Of a DNA stretch of 64,000 bases, positions 42,664 to 51,476 are shown in pieces. The notes under the pieces were generated by a model. That model was not told the DNA's origin. It made no database searches and saw only the letters and a program-made list of their open reading frames with translations. The stretch comes from Clostridium aceticum (GTDB lineage: Bacteria > Bacillota > Clostridia > Peptostreptococcales > Natronincolaceae), in NCBI RefSeq assembly GCF_001042715.1, contig NZ_CP009687.1, positions 3,897,418-3,961,417 of the forward strand. The letters run 5' to 3'. Numbering within the stretch: the stretch's first letter is position 1; each line of letters opens with the position of its first letter. The translations under genes and the position numbers were made by a program.

Positions 42664-44277
42664 ATGTCTATTTTTGTTTTTGGTCATAAAAATCCCGATA
42701 CCGACTCTGTTTCTTCAGCCATTGCCTTTTCCCATCTGAAAAACAAGCTGGGTTTTGATACAATTCCTTGTGTTTTGGGAGAAGTGAATAAGGAGACCAG
42801 TTATGTATTAAATTATTTTGGTCTTCCAACCCCTAAACTGATTGATAATGTAAAGGTACAGGTAAAAGATTTAAAATATAGTTTTGATGAGGGGGTTTCG
42901 GGAGATAATTGTATTCTATCTATCTATAAGTTAATGGAGAAGGAGCAGCTTCAAACAGTAGCTGTTGTAGATGAGAATCATAAACTGCTAGGGATCGTTA
43001 GCATGAAGGATATTGCTATGGGATTAATCAAAGGGGACTTCTATCATTTACAAAGTTCTTTAGAAAACCTTGTGGCTGCCTTAAAGGGAGAGGTTTTAAC
43101 AGGAGATCGTGACTATTTTGATGGAAAGATTTCTGTTATCACTTATTACTATAAAACCATCGCTGGGTCCTTAGGGGAAGAGGATATCATTATTGTAGGG
43201 GATACCTATGATGTCATTGAATCCGCTATCCAATCAAAAGTACAATTAATCGTTATAACAGGCGGTAAAGTACTTCCTGAAAAATATATTGCTATGGCAC
43301 AGGAAAAAAAAGTTACCCTTCTTTCTGTTCCTATGGATACCTACTATGTGTCAAAAGTGATTAATCAATGTAATGATGTGTCTACTATTATGAGGACAAA
43401 AAATATTATTAAGTTTTATGAAGAAGACTACTTAGAAGAGATCAAAGAAGAGATTATTAATACACATTTTAGAAATTACCCTATCGTAGATCATCAAAAT
43501 ACTTTCTTAGGCTTTATTAATAAAAAGCATATTCTTAATCCTCAAAGGAAAAAAACTATCTTAGTAGATCATAATGAGTATCGTCAGAGTGCGGAGGGAC
43601 TAGAGGAATCAGAAATATTGGAAATTGTTGATCATCATAAACTAGGAGATATCTCTACTTCTATGCCTATTAATTTTCGTAATAATGCAGTAGGCAGTAC
43701 CTGTACCATCGTTTACTGGATGTTTAGAGACTTTAATATAGAAATACACAAGGCGATGGCAGGGGTGCTTATGGCAGGTATTATCTCTGATACCCTACTG
43801 TTTAAGTCACCTACTACAACAGATATGGACCGAAGAGCAGTGGAGGAATTAAATAAAATTCTCCACATGGATATTGAAACCTTTGCTATGGAGATGTTTA
43901 AAACAGGAACTTCCCTAGAGGGTCAGAGTATCGAACAAATTTTCTATAAAGATTTTAAAGAATTCAATCTAGAAACCTATAAAACTGGTATTAGCCAAGT
44001 ATTTACCTTAGATATTGAGGATGTTTTCAATAGAAAAGACTCCTTCATTGATTTTATGGAGCGTACCCATAAGAATAATAACTATGATATTACTTTGTTA
44101 CTGATTACAGATATTCTCAAGGAAGGTTCTTATATTTTATTTCAGTGTAAAAACAATCATCTTATCTCCTCTGCATTTCATGTGGAAGGGCTTCAAGGAA
44201 TTTTTGTAGAAAACATTGTTTCTAGAAAAAAGCAAGTTATCCCTAGATTGCTGGAAGCCATCCATTTAATAAAATAA
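42664..44277 (+). CDS. ppaC: Manganese-dependent inorganic pyrophosphatase with CBS and DRTGG domains
   Basis: This is a 537-residue family II PPase. The N-terminal DHH part has GHKNPDTDSV; the catalytic VDHHKLGDI is near residue 325 and the C-terminal DHHA2 domain follows GTSLEGQSI. An insertion of about 230 residues (70-300) contains two CBS-type halves (LLGIVSMKDIAMG and FLGFINKKHILNP) around a DRTGG-like domain. In such enzymes AMP/ADP inhibit and ATP or diadenosine polyphosphates activate. ATG 42664 follows AAGGAG. A family A repeat sits immediately upstream. Confidence 0.95.
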   Translation: MSIFVFGHKNPDTDSVSSAIAFSHLKNKLGFDTIPCVLGEVNKETSYVLNYFGLPTPKLIDNVKVQVKDLKYSFDEGVSGDNCILSIYKLMEKEQLQTVAVVDENHKLLGIVSMKDIAMGLIKGDFYHLQSSLENLVAALKGEVLTGDRDYFDGKISVITYYYKTIAGSLGEEDIIIVGDTYDVIESAIQSKVQLIVITGGKVLPEKYIAMAQEKKVTLLSVPMDTYYVSKVINQCNDVSTIMRTKNIIKFYEEDYLEEIKEEIINTHFRNYPIVDHQNTFLGFINKKHILNPQRKKTILVDHNEYRQSAEGLEESEILEIVDHHKLGDISTSMPINFRNNAVGSTCTIVYWMFRDFNIEIHKAMAGVLMAGIISDTLLFKSPTTTDMDRRAVEELNKILHMDIETFAMEMFKTGTSLEGQSIEQIFYKDFKEFNLETYKTGISQVFTLDIEDVFNRKDSFIDFMERTHKNNNYDITLLLITDILKEGSYILFQCKNNHLISSAFHVEGLQGIFVENIVSRKKQVIPRLLEAIHLIK

Positions 44278-44291
44278 ATCTAAAATCCTTT

Positions 44292-44330
44292 AATAGACCT
44301 CTTATTCACCTTGATGGAGGTCTATTTTCA
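44292..44330 (+). terminator. Terminator of the pyrophosphatase gene
   Basis: An AATAGACCTC/GAGGTCTATT stem is followed by TTCATTGCTTTT. Confidence 0.75.
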
Positions 44331-44362
44331 TTGCTTTTCTCATTACATTTCTTAATATATTT

Positions 44363-44698
44363 CTATCGAAATTTAGACAGCATCGCCTTCATTACTTGAT
44401 CAAAAGGCATGGCACCCAGATGGCCTATGAGCTTTTCCAGTTCGTTTTCTTCTTCTTCTTTTTGCAGGGTGCCTGAAAGGACAATTTGAACGCTTTGATC
44501 TCTATCAAAAACAACTGAGGTCACATCTAGTGTCCCAGCCAAAAGTGCTAAAATAGTCAAGATTTGAGAGGGTGTTAAGTTTATCCTCTCCTGACAATCT
44601 TCTTTGTCAAAGGGTTGAAGACTCTTATTTTTTTCATCAGCTTTTAACTGCATCTTTAACTTCTTTACCATATCATCGATTTGTTCAGAAGAAAACAT
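44363..44698 (-). CDS. 111-residue protein of unknown function
   Basis: This is a soluble protein with an amphipathic N-terminus (SSEQIDDMVKKLKMQLKADEK), a hydrophobic central stretch (LTPSQILTILALLAGTLDVTSVVF) and a Glu-rich C-terminal helix ending AMLSKFR. I do not recognise a family. ATG 44698 is chosen because AGGAGGGG is 6 bases upstream. It follows a 39-residue membrane peptide gene by 18 bases, so the two are probably translated from one message. Confidence 0.6.
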   Translation of the reverse strand: MFSSEQIDDMVKKLKMQLKADEKNKSLQPFDKEDCQERINLTPSQILTILALLAGTLDVTSVVFDRDQSVQIVLSGTLQKEEEENELEKLIGHLGAMPFDQVMKAMLSKFR

Positions 44699-44716
44699 AA
44701 CACCCCTCCTATGCAC

Positions 44717-44836
44717 CTATATTGGAATAACAATTGGTGGTTGTAGTCCTGGCTGTGGTACCGCTCTCCCTGTAGCAAAACGAAATGCAAGAATAAATAC
44801 AATAATCATAAGAAAGTTACGTTGAAAATCCTTCAT
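44717..44836 (-). CDS. 39-residue membrane peptide
   Basis: ATG 44836, preceded by AGAGGTGAT, begins MKDFQRNFLMIIVFILAF, followed by FATGRAVPQPGLQPP and IVIPI. There is one transmembrane helix and a Pro-rich outer tail. The start signal, stop 18 bases before the next gene, and typical small-membrane-protein composition support it. Function unknown. Confidence 0.55.
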   Translation of the reverse strand: MKDFQRNFLMIIVFILAFRFATGRAVPQPGLQPPIVIPI

Positions 44837-45018
44837 TGAGGGCTATCACCTCTTTCAGTGTATATTAGTATTATATTAACTTTTCTAAGAATTGTGTCTT
44901 GTAAATAATACTTCAGCTATTTTGTTAAAAAAGCTATTCACCTTTAACAATCTAACACTAAATTTTTTAAAAATTCTTACCACTTCGTGATAATCATCAC
45001 AGTAAAGCCTCCCTTTTC

Positions 45019-45036
45019 ATGTTATTTTATTAACAA
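45019..45036 (+). promoter_or_regulatory. Rex-like operator upstream of asrABC
   Basis: ATGTTAT-TTTA-TTAACAA agrees with TTGTTAA-N4-TTAACAA at 12 of 14 fixed positions. Rex represses anaerobic redox genes, and asrABC is a reported Rex target in clostridia. It lies about 180 bp before asrA, with a family A repeat in between; the rest of 44837-45218 shows only a GTGAT/ATCAC hairpin near 44984. Confidence 0.45.
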
Positions 45037-45068
45037 GATATGTAGCGTTTTTTCTTTTTTCTAGCTCT

Positions 45069-45183
45069 ATCATTGCCGTTAACTTAAATCATAGTTTGTC
45101 ATTCTGAGGGGAGCAAAGCGGAGTTGAAGGATGACAGTATGAGAGGATTTTGGAAGTAATTGTATTAAGTTAACGCTTATGAT
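45069..45183. repeat. MITE-like repeat family A, copy 7 (reverse orientation)
   Basis: ATCATTGCCGTTAACTTAAA at the left and TTAAGTTAACGCTTATGAT at the right, with TTGTCATTCTGAGGGGAGC inside. It ends 20 bases before the asrA ribosome site. Confidence 0.82.
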
Positions 45184-45218
45184 GTAAACGCTTATTTAAA
45201 ATAAAGGAGGTTGAAGTA

Positions 45219-46226
45219 ATGGGATATACCATGACAAGAGAAGCTTTTAACAAAACACTAGCATCCTTAAGTAAGTCCTATAAAATTTATGCCCCTGTAG
45301 GATTTAAAGGGGAAGGAAGGTTCTCTGATACGGATGTCATCCGCTATGATGAAATTAAGCAGGTTGAGGAAATTGTTTTAGATGAAAAGTCTCACTTTTC
45401 TCCAAAAGAAGTGCTGCACCCTATTCGCCAAACCCTGCTCTACTTTCTACAGGATGAAGTCATAGAAGCTAACACATCTAGCGAAGGAATCATTGTTTTT
45501 TTAAGACCCTGCGATATCCATGGCATTTTGAAACTAGACCAGGTTTTTTTACAAAATGGTAATATTAGAGATGTTTACTATGAAAAACTGCGAAACAAAA
45601 TAAAGTTTTTCATGATAGAATGTACTACAGGTTTTGACGGTTGTTTTTGCGTTTCTATGGAGGCCAACAAAACCGACTTATATACAGCAGCTATTCGTTT
45701 CGATGAAAATATTTCCATAGACCTAAAAGATGATGATTTATTGCACTACTTTAAGGAGGAAAAACAAATAGATTTTCAACCTGAATTTATAGAAAAAAAT
45801 AAATTAGAAGTAAAGTTACCCCCCACTGAAAAAATCACTCCAGAATTTTTTGACTCATCCTTATGGAAGGAATATAGCGAAAGATGCATCGCCTGTGGTC
45901 GTTGTAATTTTGTATGTATCTCCTGTAGCTGCTGGACAATGCAGGATATTTCTTATCAAGATAACCCTCACCAAGGGGAGCGAAGAAGAGTATGGGCAGG
46001 ATGTCATGTAGATGGTTTTACTGACATGGCTGGTGGTCATGGGTTTAGAAAAAACTACGGAGATCGCATGAGATTTAAAACCATGCATAAAATCTATGAC
46101 TTTAAAAAGCGAAATGGAATGTCTATGTGTATTGGCTGTGGCCGTTGCGATGATGCCTGTCCTGAATATATATCTTTTTCAAAATGTATCAATAAAGTTA
46201 CAGAAGCATTAGAGGAGGGACAATAG
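45219..46226 (+). CDS. asrA: Anaerobic sulfite reductase subunit A
   Basis: This 335-residue electron-transfer subunit has two C-terminal iron-sulfur clusters: CIACGRCNFVCISCSC near residue 225 and CIGCGRCDDACP near residue 302. The N-terminal 200 residues (FLRPCDIHGILKLDQVFL) match the hydrogenase/sulfur-reductase B-type fold. AsrA passes electrons from AsrB to the siroheme subunit AsrC, making sulfide from sulfite. RBS AAAGGAGG precedes ATG 45219. asrB begins at the next base after the stop. Confidence 0.95.
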   Translation: MGYTMTREAFNKTLASLSKSYKIYAPVGFKGEGRFSDTDVIRYDEIKQVEEIVLDEKSHFSPKEVLHPIRQTLLYFLQDEVIEANTSSEGIIVFLRPCDIHGILKLDQVFLQNGNIRDVYYEKLRNKIKFFMIECTTGFDGCFCVSMEANKTDLYTAAIRFDENISIDLKDDDLLHYFKEEKQIDFQPEFIEKNKLEVKLPPTEKITPEFFDSSLWKEYSERCIACGRCNFVCISCSCWTMQDISYQDNPHQGERRRVWAGCHVDGFTDMAGGHGFRKNYGDRMRFKTMHKIYDFKKRNGMSMCIGCGRCDDACPEYISFSKCINKVTEALEEGQ

Positions 46227-47015
46227 ATGGAAAATTGTTATCTACCCCATAAACATAAAATTATAGGGATTACACCCCAAACCGCTGTAGACTATACTTA
46301 TCGAGTGGCTTATGATAAAACTCCCATAGGTGGTCAATTTGTAGAAATTTCCATCCCTGGTATAGGGGAAGCGCCTATCTCCATCAGCGATTTTGGAGAA
46401 GGCTATATAGACATGACCATTAGAAATGTTGGCAAAGTCACCAATTATCTTAACACGCTAAAGCCTGGAGATTTTTTATACCTGCGGGGGCCCTATGGAA
46501 ATGGCTTTGATTTGGAGAACTACAAACATAAGCATCTTATCCTTGCAGCTGGAGGAACGGGTCTAGCCCCTGTAAAAAGCATTATTAATTATTTTTATCA
46601 TCATTCCCATGCCATACAACAGTTGGACCTTCTCATAGGCTTCAAGAGCAGCAAAGATATCTTATTTTTAGATGAAATTAAAATGTGGCAACAGAAGGAA
46701 AATTTTCGTGTTTTACTAACTATAGACCAAGAGGAAGACGATTGGCAGGGCAATGTCGGTCTTATTACAAAATATGTCCCTGAAATTTCTATAGAAGAAA
46801 ATTCTGAAGTTATTATCGTTGGTCCTCCCCCAATGATGAAGTTTACATCCCTAGCCTTTTTAGAAAAGGTTCCTGAAGAAAAGATATGGGTATCCTTTGA
46901 GAGGAAAATGAGTTGTGGTATTGGAAAGTGCGGTCATTGTAAAATTGATGAAACCTATGTTTGTCTTGAAGGTCCTGTTTTTAACTATACAAAGGCAAAG
47001 CAATTAATGGATTAG
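46227..47015 (+). CDS. asrB: Anaerobic sulfite reductase subunit B (NADH-binding)
   Basis: This 262-residue flavoprotein of the ferredoxin-NADP+ reductase type has an FAD region with GEAPISISDFG, the NAD-binding loop LILAAGGTGLAPVKS, and VIIVGPPPMMKF. The C-terminal cluster-binding CGIGKCGHC followed by YVCLEGP resembles dihydroorotate dehydrogenase PyrK. It oxidises NADH and feeds AsrA. The gene is directly adjacent to asrA, and asrC follows after 11 bases. Confidence 0.96.
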   Translation: MENCYLPHKHKIIGITPQTAVDYTYRVAYDKTPIGGQFVEISIPGIGEAPISISDFGEGYIDMTIRNVGKVTNYLNTLKPGDFLYLRGPYGNGFDLENYKHKHLILAAGGTGLAPVKSIINYFYHHSHAIQQLDLLIGFKSSKDILFLDEIKMWQQKENFRVLLTIDQEEDDWQGNVGLITKYVPEISIEENSEVIIVGPPPMMKFTSLAFLEKVPEEKIWVSFERKMSCGIGKCGHCKIDETYVCLEGPVFNYTKAKQLMD

Positions 47016-47026
47016 GAGGTAAAGTT

Positions 47027-48022
47027 ATGTCTGTACACACTAAAAATATTAAAAAAAATGCTTATCGTGTAACAAAGGAACGAGGTAAAACTGCTTTAAG
47101 AATCCGGGTACCAGGAGGCCATTTAGAAGTAAAGTATTTTGACATTATTAAAGACATTGCTGAACAGTATGGCAATGGAACAGTTCATATTACTATTCGA
47201 CAAGGATTTGAAATTCCAGGTATTTCCTTTGACAAAATCCCAGAAATCAATGAAAAAATAGCCCCTATTATTAAAGGGCTAGAGCTGGACTATGGTGTTG
47301 CCATCGAAAACCCTGCCGAAGGCTATCCCGCTGCTGGCACGAGAAATGTATCCGCCTGTATTGGAAATAAGGTATGTCCCTTTGCTAATTACAATACTAC
47401 AGCCCTTGCTATTAAAATCGAAAAGGAAATCTTTCCTAATCATCGTCATGTAAAAATTGCCTGTACCGGCTGCCCTAATGATTGCATCAAGGCACATATG
47501 CAGGATTTTGGTATCATTGGTCAAGTAGAACCAGTGTATCATGCACATCGATGCGTTAGTTGTGGTTCCTGCGTAAAAAATTGCAAAAAACGCGTTACAG
47601 GAGCATTGGAGATGTTTAACGAAAAAGTTGAAAGAGATGAAAACCGTTGTCTCGGCTGCGGAGAATGTATTTTAAAATGTCCCACTTCAGCGTGGTCCAG
47701 AAACCCTGAAAAGTTTTTTAGAGTAGTAATTATGGGTAGAACAGGAAAGAAAAATCCCCGTCTAGCAGAAACCTTTTTACAGTGGGTTAATGAGGAAACC
47801 GTGGTAAAAATCATTACCAATACCTATGATTTTATTGAAGCCTATATTGATCAAGAGGCTCCTTTAGGCAAGGAGCATATAGGTTATATTGTAGACAGAG
47901 CAGGTTATCAGGTGTTTAAAGAGTACGCCCTCAAGGGTGTTACTTTAACTCCCAAGGCTAAGGTCACAAAATATATAGAGTTTCGTGGATATAAATATGA
48001 TAACAATTTAGATCTTGGGTAA
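47027..48022 (+). CDS. asrC: Anaerobic sulfite reductase subunit C (siroheme)
   Basis: This 331-residue catalytic subunit has siroheme-Fe4S4 ligands in CIGNKVCPFAN and CTGCPNDC (residues about 112 and 147). Two ferredoxin-type clusters follow, CVSCGSCVKNCKK and CLGCGECILKCP. The N-terminal part HITIRQGFEIPGI is the sulfite/nitrite reductase half-domain. With AsrA and AsrB it reduces sulfite to sulfide in the cytoplasm. It is the last gene of the operon, and a terminator follows. Confidence 0.96.
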   Translation: MSVHTKNIKKNAYRVTKERGKTALRIRVPGGHLEVKYFDIIKDIAEQYGNGTVHITIRQGFEIPGISFDKIPEINEKIAPIIKGLELDYGVAIENPAEGYPAAGTRNVSACIGNKVCPFANYNTTALAIKIEKEIFPNHRHVKIACTGCPNDCIKAHMQDFGIIGQVEPVYHAHRCVSCGSCVKNCKKRVTGALEMFNEKVERDENRCLGCGECILKCPTSAWSRNPEKFFRVVIMGRTGKKNPRLAETFLQWVNEETVVKIITNTYDFIEAYIDQEAPLGKEHIGYIVDRAGYQVFKEYALKGVTLTPKAKVTKYIEFRGYKYDNNLDLG

Positions 48023-48029
48023 TTTCTTA

Positions 48030-48069
48030 AAAGGTGACAACAGCTTCCCCCTTAGCTATTGTCATCTTT
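48030..48069. terminator. Terminator between asrC and the SPL gene
   Basis: A long stem AAAGGTGACAA-AGC/GCT-TTGTCATCTTT separates convergent genes; the plus strand continues GTATTTTC. Confidence 0.7.
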
Positions 48070-48101
48070 GTATTTTCTCCCAAAACTACAATATCAAAGC
48101 T

Positions 48102-49133
48102 TTACGTAAAATATTGTATATGGCTGTAGGGAAAGTGCTTTTTGATGAGTTTCTCAATGTACTCTTTCGCCTCTATCGCTTCTTCCTTTTTATAAACATA
48201 TTTTACCCTTCCATACTTCCCCCACTTTTTCGCTCTTCTGTAGGGATTCATTTCTAGGTTGGTGTTTGGAAAGCGTTCTTCTATGATTTTTTTTGCATTC
48301 ATAGTAAATCGGTGTTGAATTAATTCAAAGGTAATCGTACTTTTTTCCTTGAAACTAAGATAGTTGTGTAGCTTTTCCATCATTTCACTATAACCCTTTT
48401 TCCAGTTTTCATGCAATATAATAGGGGCAATGATAAAGCCTAGAGGGTACCCTGCTCTAGCTATCTTTTCTGCTGCCTTCAGTCTCTCTTCTAAATCATC
48501 CACATTATGCTCAAAGTTTTTTATAACGTGACTAGAGTTAATGCTAAACCTAAAGCGAGTATGCCCATGATGTTTCGCATCTAGTAAAGGATCTACATTG
48601 CTAAACTTAGTAACTACGCGAAGCCTTCCCCTGTGTAATGTACCAAAGTGCTCTATTGTATCCTTCAAGGTTCCCGTAATGTGTTCTACTGCCAAAGGAT
48701 CGCCGGTGCTGGCGGCTTCAAACATGGTGGCATGAGGAAGTCTCTTTTCTATATATTTGTCTATTGTATTAAACAGCTGCTCCATGTTAACGTATACTCT
48801 AACATAGGGTTTCTTCCCTTGTGTTGTAAAGAGATAACAGTACTCACAATTTCCAGGGCAATTGGTCATAAGAGAAAATTGATAGTGGGCAGAGGGTTTG
48901 CATACTTCTAATTGCATACTCTTTTTTGTCCCTACAATCAAAGTCTTTTTTGCAGCTGCATACTTTCCTTTTTCATCCTTTCCTGGTAAACCTCTAACTT
49001 GATTGTGGGAAGTAGTGTGCAAAATAGGAATATTTTTATCCTCACAAAAGGCTAGAATTCTTTTTCCTACACTTGTTTCCTTTGCAGAAGGTTCAAAATA
49101 AACACGATCTGGTGTCCAAAGCTGCAAGGTCAT
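48102..49133 (-). CDS. splB: Spore photoproduct lyase (radical SAM)
   Basis: This 343-residue enzyme repairs the UV lesion 5-thyminyl-5,6-dihydrothymine in germinating spores. The radical SAM cluster motif CPGNCEYC is at Cys92, 96 and 99, followed by YLFTTQGKKPYVRVYVN. Other SPL blocks are LRVVTKFSNVDPLLDAKHHG, FRFSINSSHVI, LGFIIAPIILHE and FELIQHRFT. Position 142 reads FEAAS where the Bacillus enzyme has FEAAC, the H-atom donor Cys141. Cys30 and Cys78 are the only other cysteines outside the cluster. ATG 49133 has AAGGAGG directly upstream. A forespore-type promoter match lies at 49150-49178. Confidence 0.92.
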   Translation of the reverse strand: MTLQLWTPDRVYFEPSAKETSVGKRILAFCEDKNIPILHTTSHNQVRGLPGKDEKGKYAAAKKTLIVGTKKSMQLEVCKPSAHYQFSLMTNCPGNCEYCYLFTTQGKKPYVRVYVNMEQLFNTIDKYIEKRLPHATMFEAASTGDPLAVEHITGTLKDTIEHFGTLHRGRLRVVTKFSNVDPLLDAKHHGHTRFRFSINSSHVIKNFEHNVDDLEERLKAAEKIARAGYPLGFIIAPIILHENWKKGYSEMMEKLHNYLSFKEKSTITFELIQHRFTMNAKKIIEERFPNTNLEMNPYRRAKKWGKYGRVKYVYKKEEAIEAKEYIEKLIKKHFPYSHIQYFT

Positions 49134-49149
49134 CCCTCCTTTTTTTTCT

Positions 49150-49178
49150 TAGTTTTTCACATGAAACAAAAACCATAC
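49150..49178 (-). promoter_or_regulatory. Possible sigma-G-type promoter of splB
   Basis: On the minus strand GTATG (49174-49178), 14 bp and TGAAAAACTA (49150-49159) approximate the forespore consensus. splB is sigma-G dependent in Bacillus. It would give a leader of only about 10 nt and overlaps the neighbouring terminator, so support is modest. Confidence 0.4.
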
Positions 49179-49220
49179 AAAAAACCTTCTATAGAAATAT
49201 ATAGAAGGTTTTTTTGTATG
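49174..49220 (-). terminator. Terminator of the AI-2E-family permease gene
   Basis: A 20-bp near-perfect stem from CATACAAAAAACCTTC to GAAGGTTTTTTTGTATG just past the stop. T/A tracts on both sides could stop either strand. Confidence 0.75.
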
Positions 49221-49224
49221 CAGA

Positions 49225-50403
49225 TTATAAAGTATTATCCAATTTTTTTATCTTTTTCCTCTCCAACTGTTCATCAATAAATCGCAGTACCATTAGTCTT
49301 ATGATGGCAAAAATAGGTACCCCTAAGAACATGCCCAATACTCCTGACAATCCCCCTCCTACCACGATAGCAAAGATAATCCAAAATGGTCTTAAGCCCA
49401 CGCTGTCTCCTAATATTTTAGGCCCTAGAAACAATCCATCAAATTGCTGCAATCCTAAAACAAATAGCGTTACCCAAAAGGCCTTCATAGGACTATCGAA
49501 GAAGGTAATAATTACCACTGGTACACCTCCAATAAAAGGCCCAAAATAAGGGATCATATTGGTGATTCCTATGATGGTACTTAACAAAAGACCATAGCGA
49601 ATATTCATAATACTTAGACCAATCAAACAAAGCACACCTATAATAAAGGAGTCTAAAGATTTTCCTATGATAAACTTCCCAAAGAGTTCATCTGCTTCTT
49701 TGCCAAATTCCCTCATTCTATCAACGGTTTCATCCTTCATGATGGCTCTTAGAAATTTTTCACTGCTAATTTTAAAGGACTCTTTGTCCGACAACATGTA
49801 GAAGGAAATAATCATCGCCAACACAAAGTTCAAAATTCCTGATGTAACCGTCATAATACTGGTGACGATATTATTTAAAACGTACTCAAGTACTTGACTG
49901 GCAGTATCGAAAATGTCCTTACTATTTTTCTCGATGTATTCTGCAATGTTATATAAATTATCTAATCCCATATCATTTTCCCAGTTTGCCAACCAGTTTC
50001 TTGTGATTCTATCATATTCAGGGACTCTTCTTAATATCTCCCGTATATTGTTAGTAATTTGTGGCACCACAAAGATCAGCAGCGTGGTAATAAAACCCAA
50101 TAAAACGACGTATACTGTCAGTATACTTACAAATCTATGAAGTGTTTTTCTTTCGTTAATATATTTTACCTCACTGTATAACTTTTTTTCAAACCATCTA
50201 ACACCAGGATTTAAAATATATGCAATAAATCCACCCATGATAAAGGGACTAAGCACTCTTCTTACCCAACCAAAACTACCAGAAATATTTCCCAGCAAAA
50301 TCCCTATATTATCCAGTACCTGAAAAAATACAATTGGCAAGATTATGGCAATGCTGGCATACAGAGAATATTTTAAATACTGTCTATCCCACTGAATCTT
50401 CAT
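49225..50403 (-). CDS. AI-2E family transporter-like permease
   Basis: This membrane protein of about 392 residues belongs to the PF01594 family (TqsA, YtvI, PerM). Several helices near the N-terminus (FIMGGFIAYILNPGVRWFEKKL) precede an extracytoplasmic helical region (residues 110-200). The C-terminal helices contain IGITNMIPYFGPFIGGVPVV and LGPKILGDSVGLRPFWII, which are conserved in the family. Members export signals, or exchange Na+ for H+ in some halophiles; the substrate is not assigned. I chose ATG 50403, because GGAGGTGG precedes it. It stands alone. Confidence 0.85.
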   Translation of the reverse strand: MKIQWDRQYLKYSLYASIAIILPIVFFQVLDNIGILLGNISGSFGWVRRVLSPFIMGGFIAYILNPGVRWFEKKLYSEVKYINERKTLHRFVSILTVYVVLLGFITTLLIFVVPQITNNIREILRRVPEYDRITRNWLANWENDMGLDNLYNIAEYIEKNSKDIFDTASQVLEYVLNNIVTSIMTVTSGILNFVLAMIISFYMLSDKESFKISSEKFLRAIMKDETVDRMREFGKEADELFGKFIIGKSLDSFIIGVLCLIGLSIMNIRYGLLLSTIIGITNMIPYFGPFIGGVPVVIITFFDSPMKAFWVTLFVLGLQQFDGLFLGPKILGDSVGLRPFWIIFAIVVGGGLSGVLGMFLGVPIFAIIRLMVLRFIDEQLERKKIKKLDNTL

Positions 50404-50591
50404 ACTACCCACCTCCATTGTCTATATTCATCTCAATTTTTTAGGTATCCAGCCTCCACAGTTAGTCTATACCGCACGCGGGAGTTTTTTTAGATAAACC
50501 TGTTTACTACTTTAGACTTTATTATACATGATTTTATAGCCGTCTGCTACCTCATCTTTTAAATCATTTCTTATCCTATTCTAATAAATTT

Positions 50592-50712
50592 ATCATTAGT
50601 GTCAATTTAAACCATAATTTGTCATTCTTCGTTATCCTAAGAGCCTTCACTGCCCTCAGGATGACATCTAGAGAGAGTTTTGGTAATAACTGTGTTAGGT
50701 TAACGTTATGAT
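50592..50712. repeat. MITE-like repeat family A, copy 8 (reverse orientation)
   Basis: ATCATTAGTGTCAATTTAAA at the left and GGTTAACGTTATGAT at the right. TTGTCATTCTTCGTTATCC and CCCTCAGGATGACATC lie inside. It fills most of the gap between the DUF421 gene and the AI-2E permease; the rest has no visible feature. Confidence 0.78.
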
Positions 50713-50724
50713 AAATCCATATCT

Positions 50725-51438
50725 TTAGTGTTCAATATTGATTGATGCCTCTCCCGACTTATAGGGAGAAATTACTAAACCCTCCTTGAATGAATAAGTA
50801 GCAAGAAAAATATCTTTCATTTTATTATACCCTTGCTGCTGTGCTAGTGAAACAAGCATTTCTTCTGATAACTTCATCTTACCTATCGATTTTTTATCTA
50901 GCTTTCCTTCTAAGATCACTACCATAGGAATTTCTTCCTCTTCAGTAACAATAGCCATGTCCTTTGGTTTTAAAGGCTGCACATCGGATTTTTTAAGAAC
51001 CGTTAGCTTTCCATTGGATTCTACAATAGCATAATGTACTTCATGAAAACGAAATATATCTTTTTCCCTAAGCATCATCAGTATCTCATCAATAGAATAT
51101 CGTATGTTTCTCATGTTTTTTACAATAAACCTACCATTTTCCATAATAAGGGTGGGCTCAAAGGAAATAAATCTAGAAAATTTTCTGCTTTTTAATACAA
51201 GCTTACTTATTATACTCTGAAGAAGAGCCAATACAATTACCGCAAAGGCAGTAGGCAGATGGTGTATATTAGGATCTGCAATATCTGCCCCTACTACTGA
51301 TCCCATGGTGATGATCACTAAAAAATCTAAAACTGGTAGTTCTCCAATGGGACGTCTGCCCATAATATATACAGTTAAAAACAATAATAGCGGTAAGATA
51401 GTTATGATTCTACCAAATATTAAGATATAGTCCCTCAT
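50725..51438 (-). CDS. DUF421 (YetF-like) membrane protein
   Basis: This 237-residue protein has three N-terminal helices, with the family sequence YIMGRRPIGELPVLDFLVIITMGSVVGAD, quoted in part as GRRPIGELPVLDFLV. A cytoplasmic domain with two DUF421 modules follows (EPTLIMENGRFIVKNMR and YAIVESNGKLTVLKKSD). YetF-type proteins are linked to spore membranes and lipid surveillance in Bacillus, but function is not settled. ATG 51438 is used because AAGGAGG lies 9 bases upstream. It is downstream of the ATP-grasp gene but separated from it by a terminator. Confidence 0.85.
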   Translation of the reverse strand: MRDYILIFGRIITILPLLLFLTVYIMGRRPIGELPVLDFLVIITMGSVVGADIADPNIHHLPTAFAVIVLALLQSIISKLVLKSRKFSRFISFEPTLIMENGRFIVKNMRNIRYSIDEILMMLREKDIFRFHEVHYAIVESNGKLTVLKKSDVQPLKPKDMAIVTEEEEIPMVVILEGKLDKKSIGKMKLSEEMLVSLAQQQGYNKMKDIFLATYSFKEGLVISPYKSGEASINIEH

Positions 51439-51476
51439 TTTTTCTAACCTCCTTACCACTTATTATTGACGCAAAG

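Noticed and set aside
44745-44765. TGTGGTACCGCT, similar to the T-box antiterminator motif
   Set aside because: It lies inside the 39-residue minus-strand ORF; no specifier stem, terminator or plus-strand amino-acid gene follows.
48015-48257. 80-codon plus-strand frame after asrC
   Set aside because: It overlaps the splB coding region antisense and crosses a terminator; no ribosome site or homology-like sequence.
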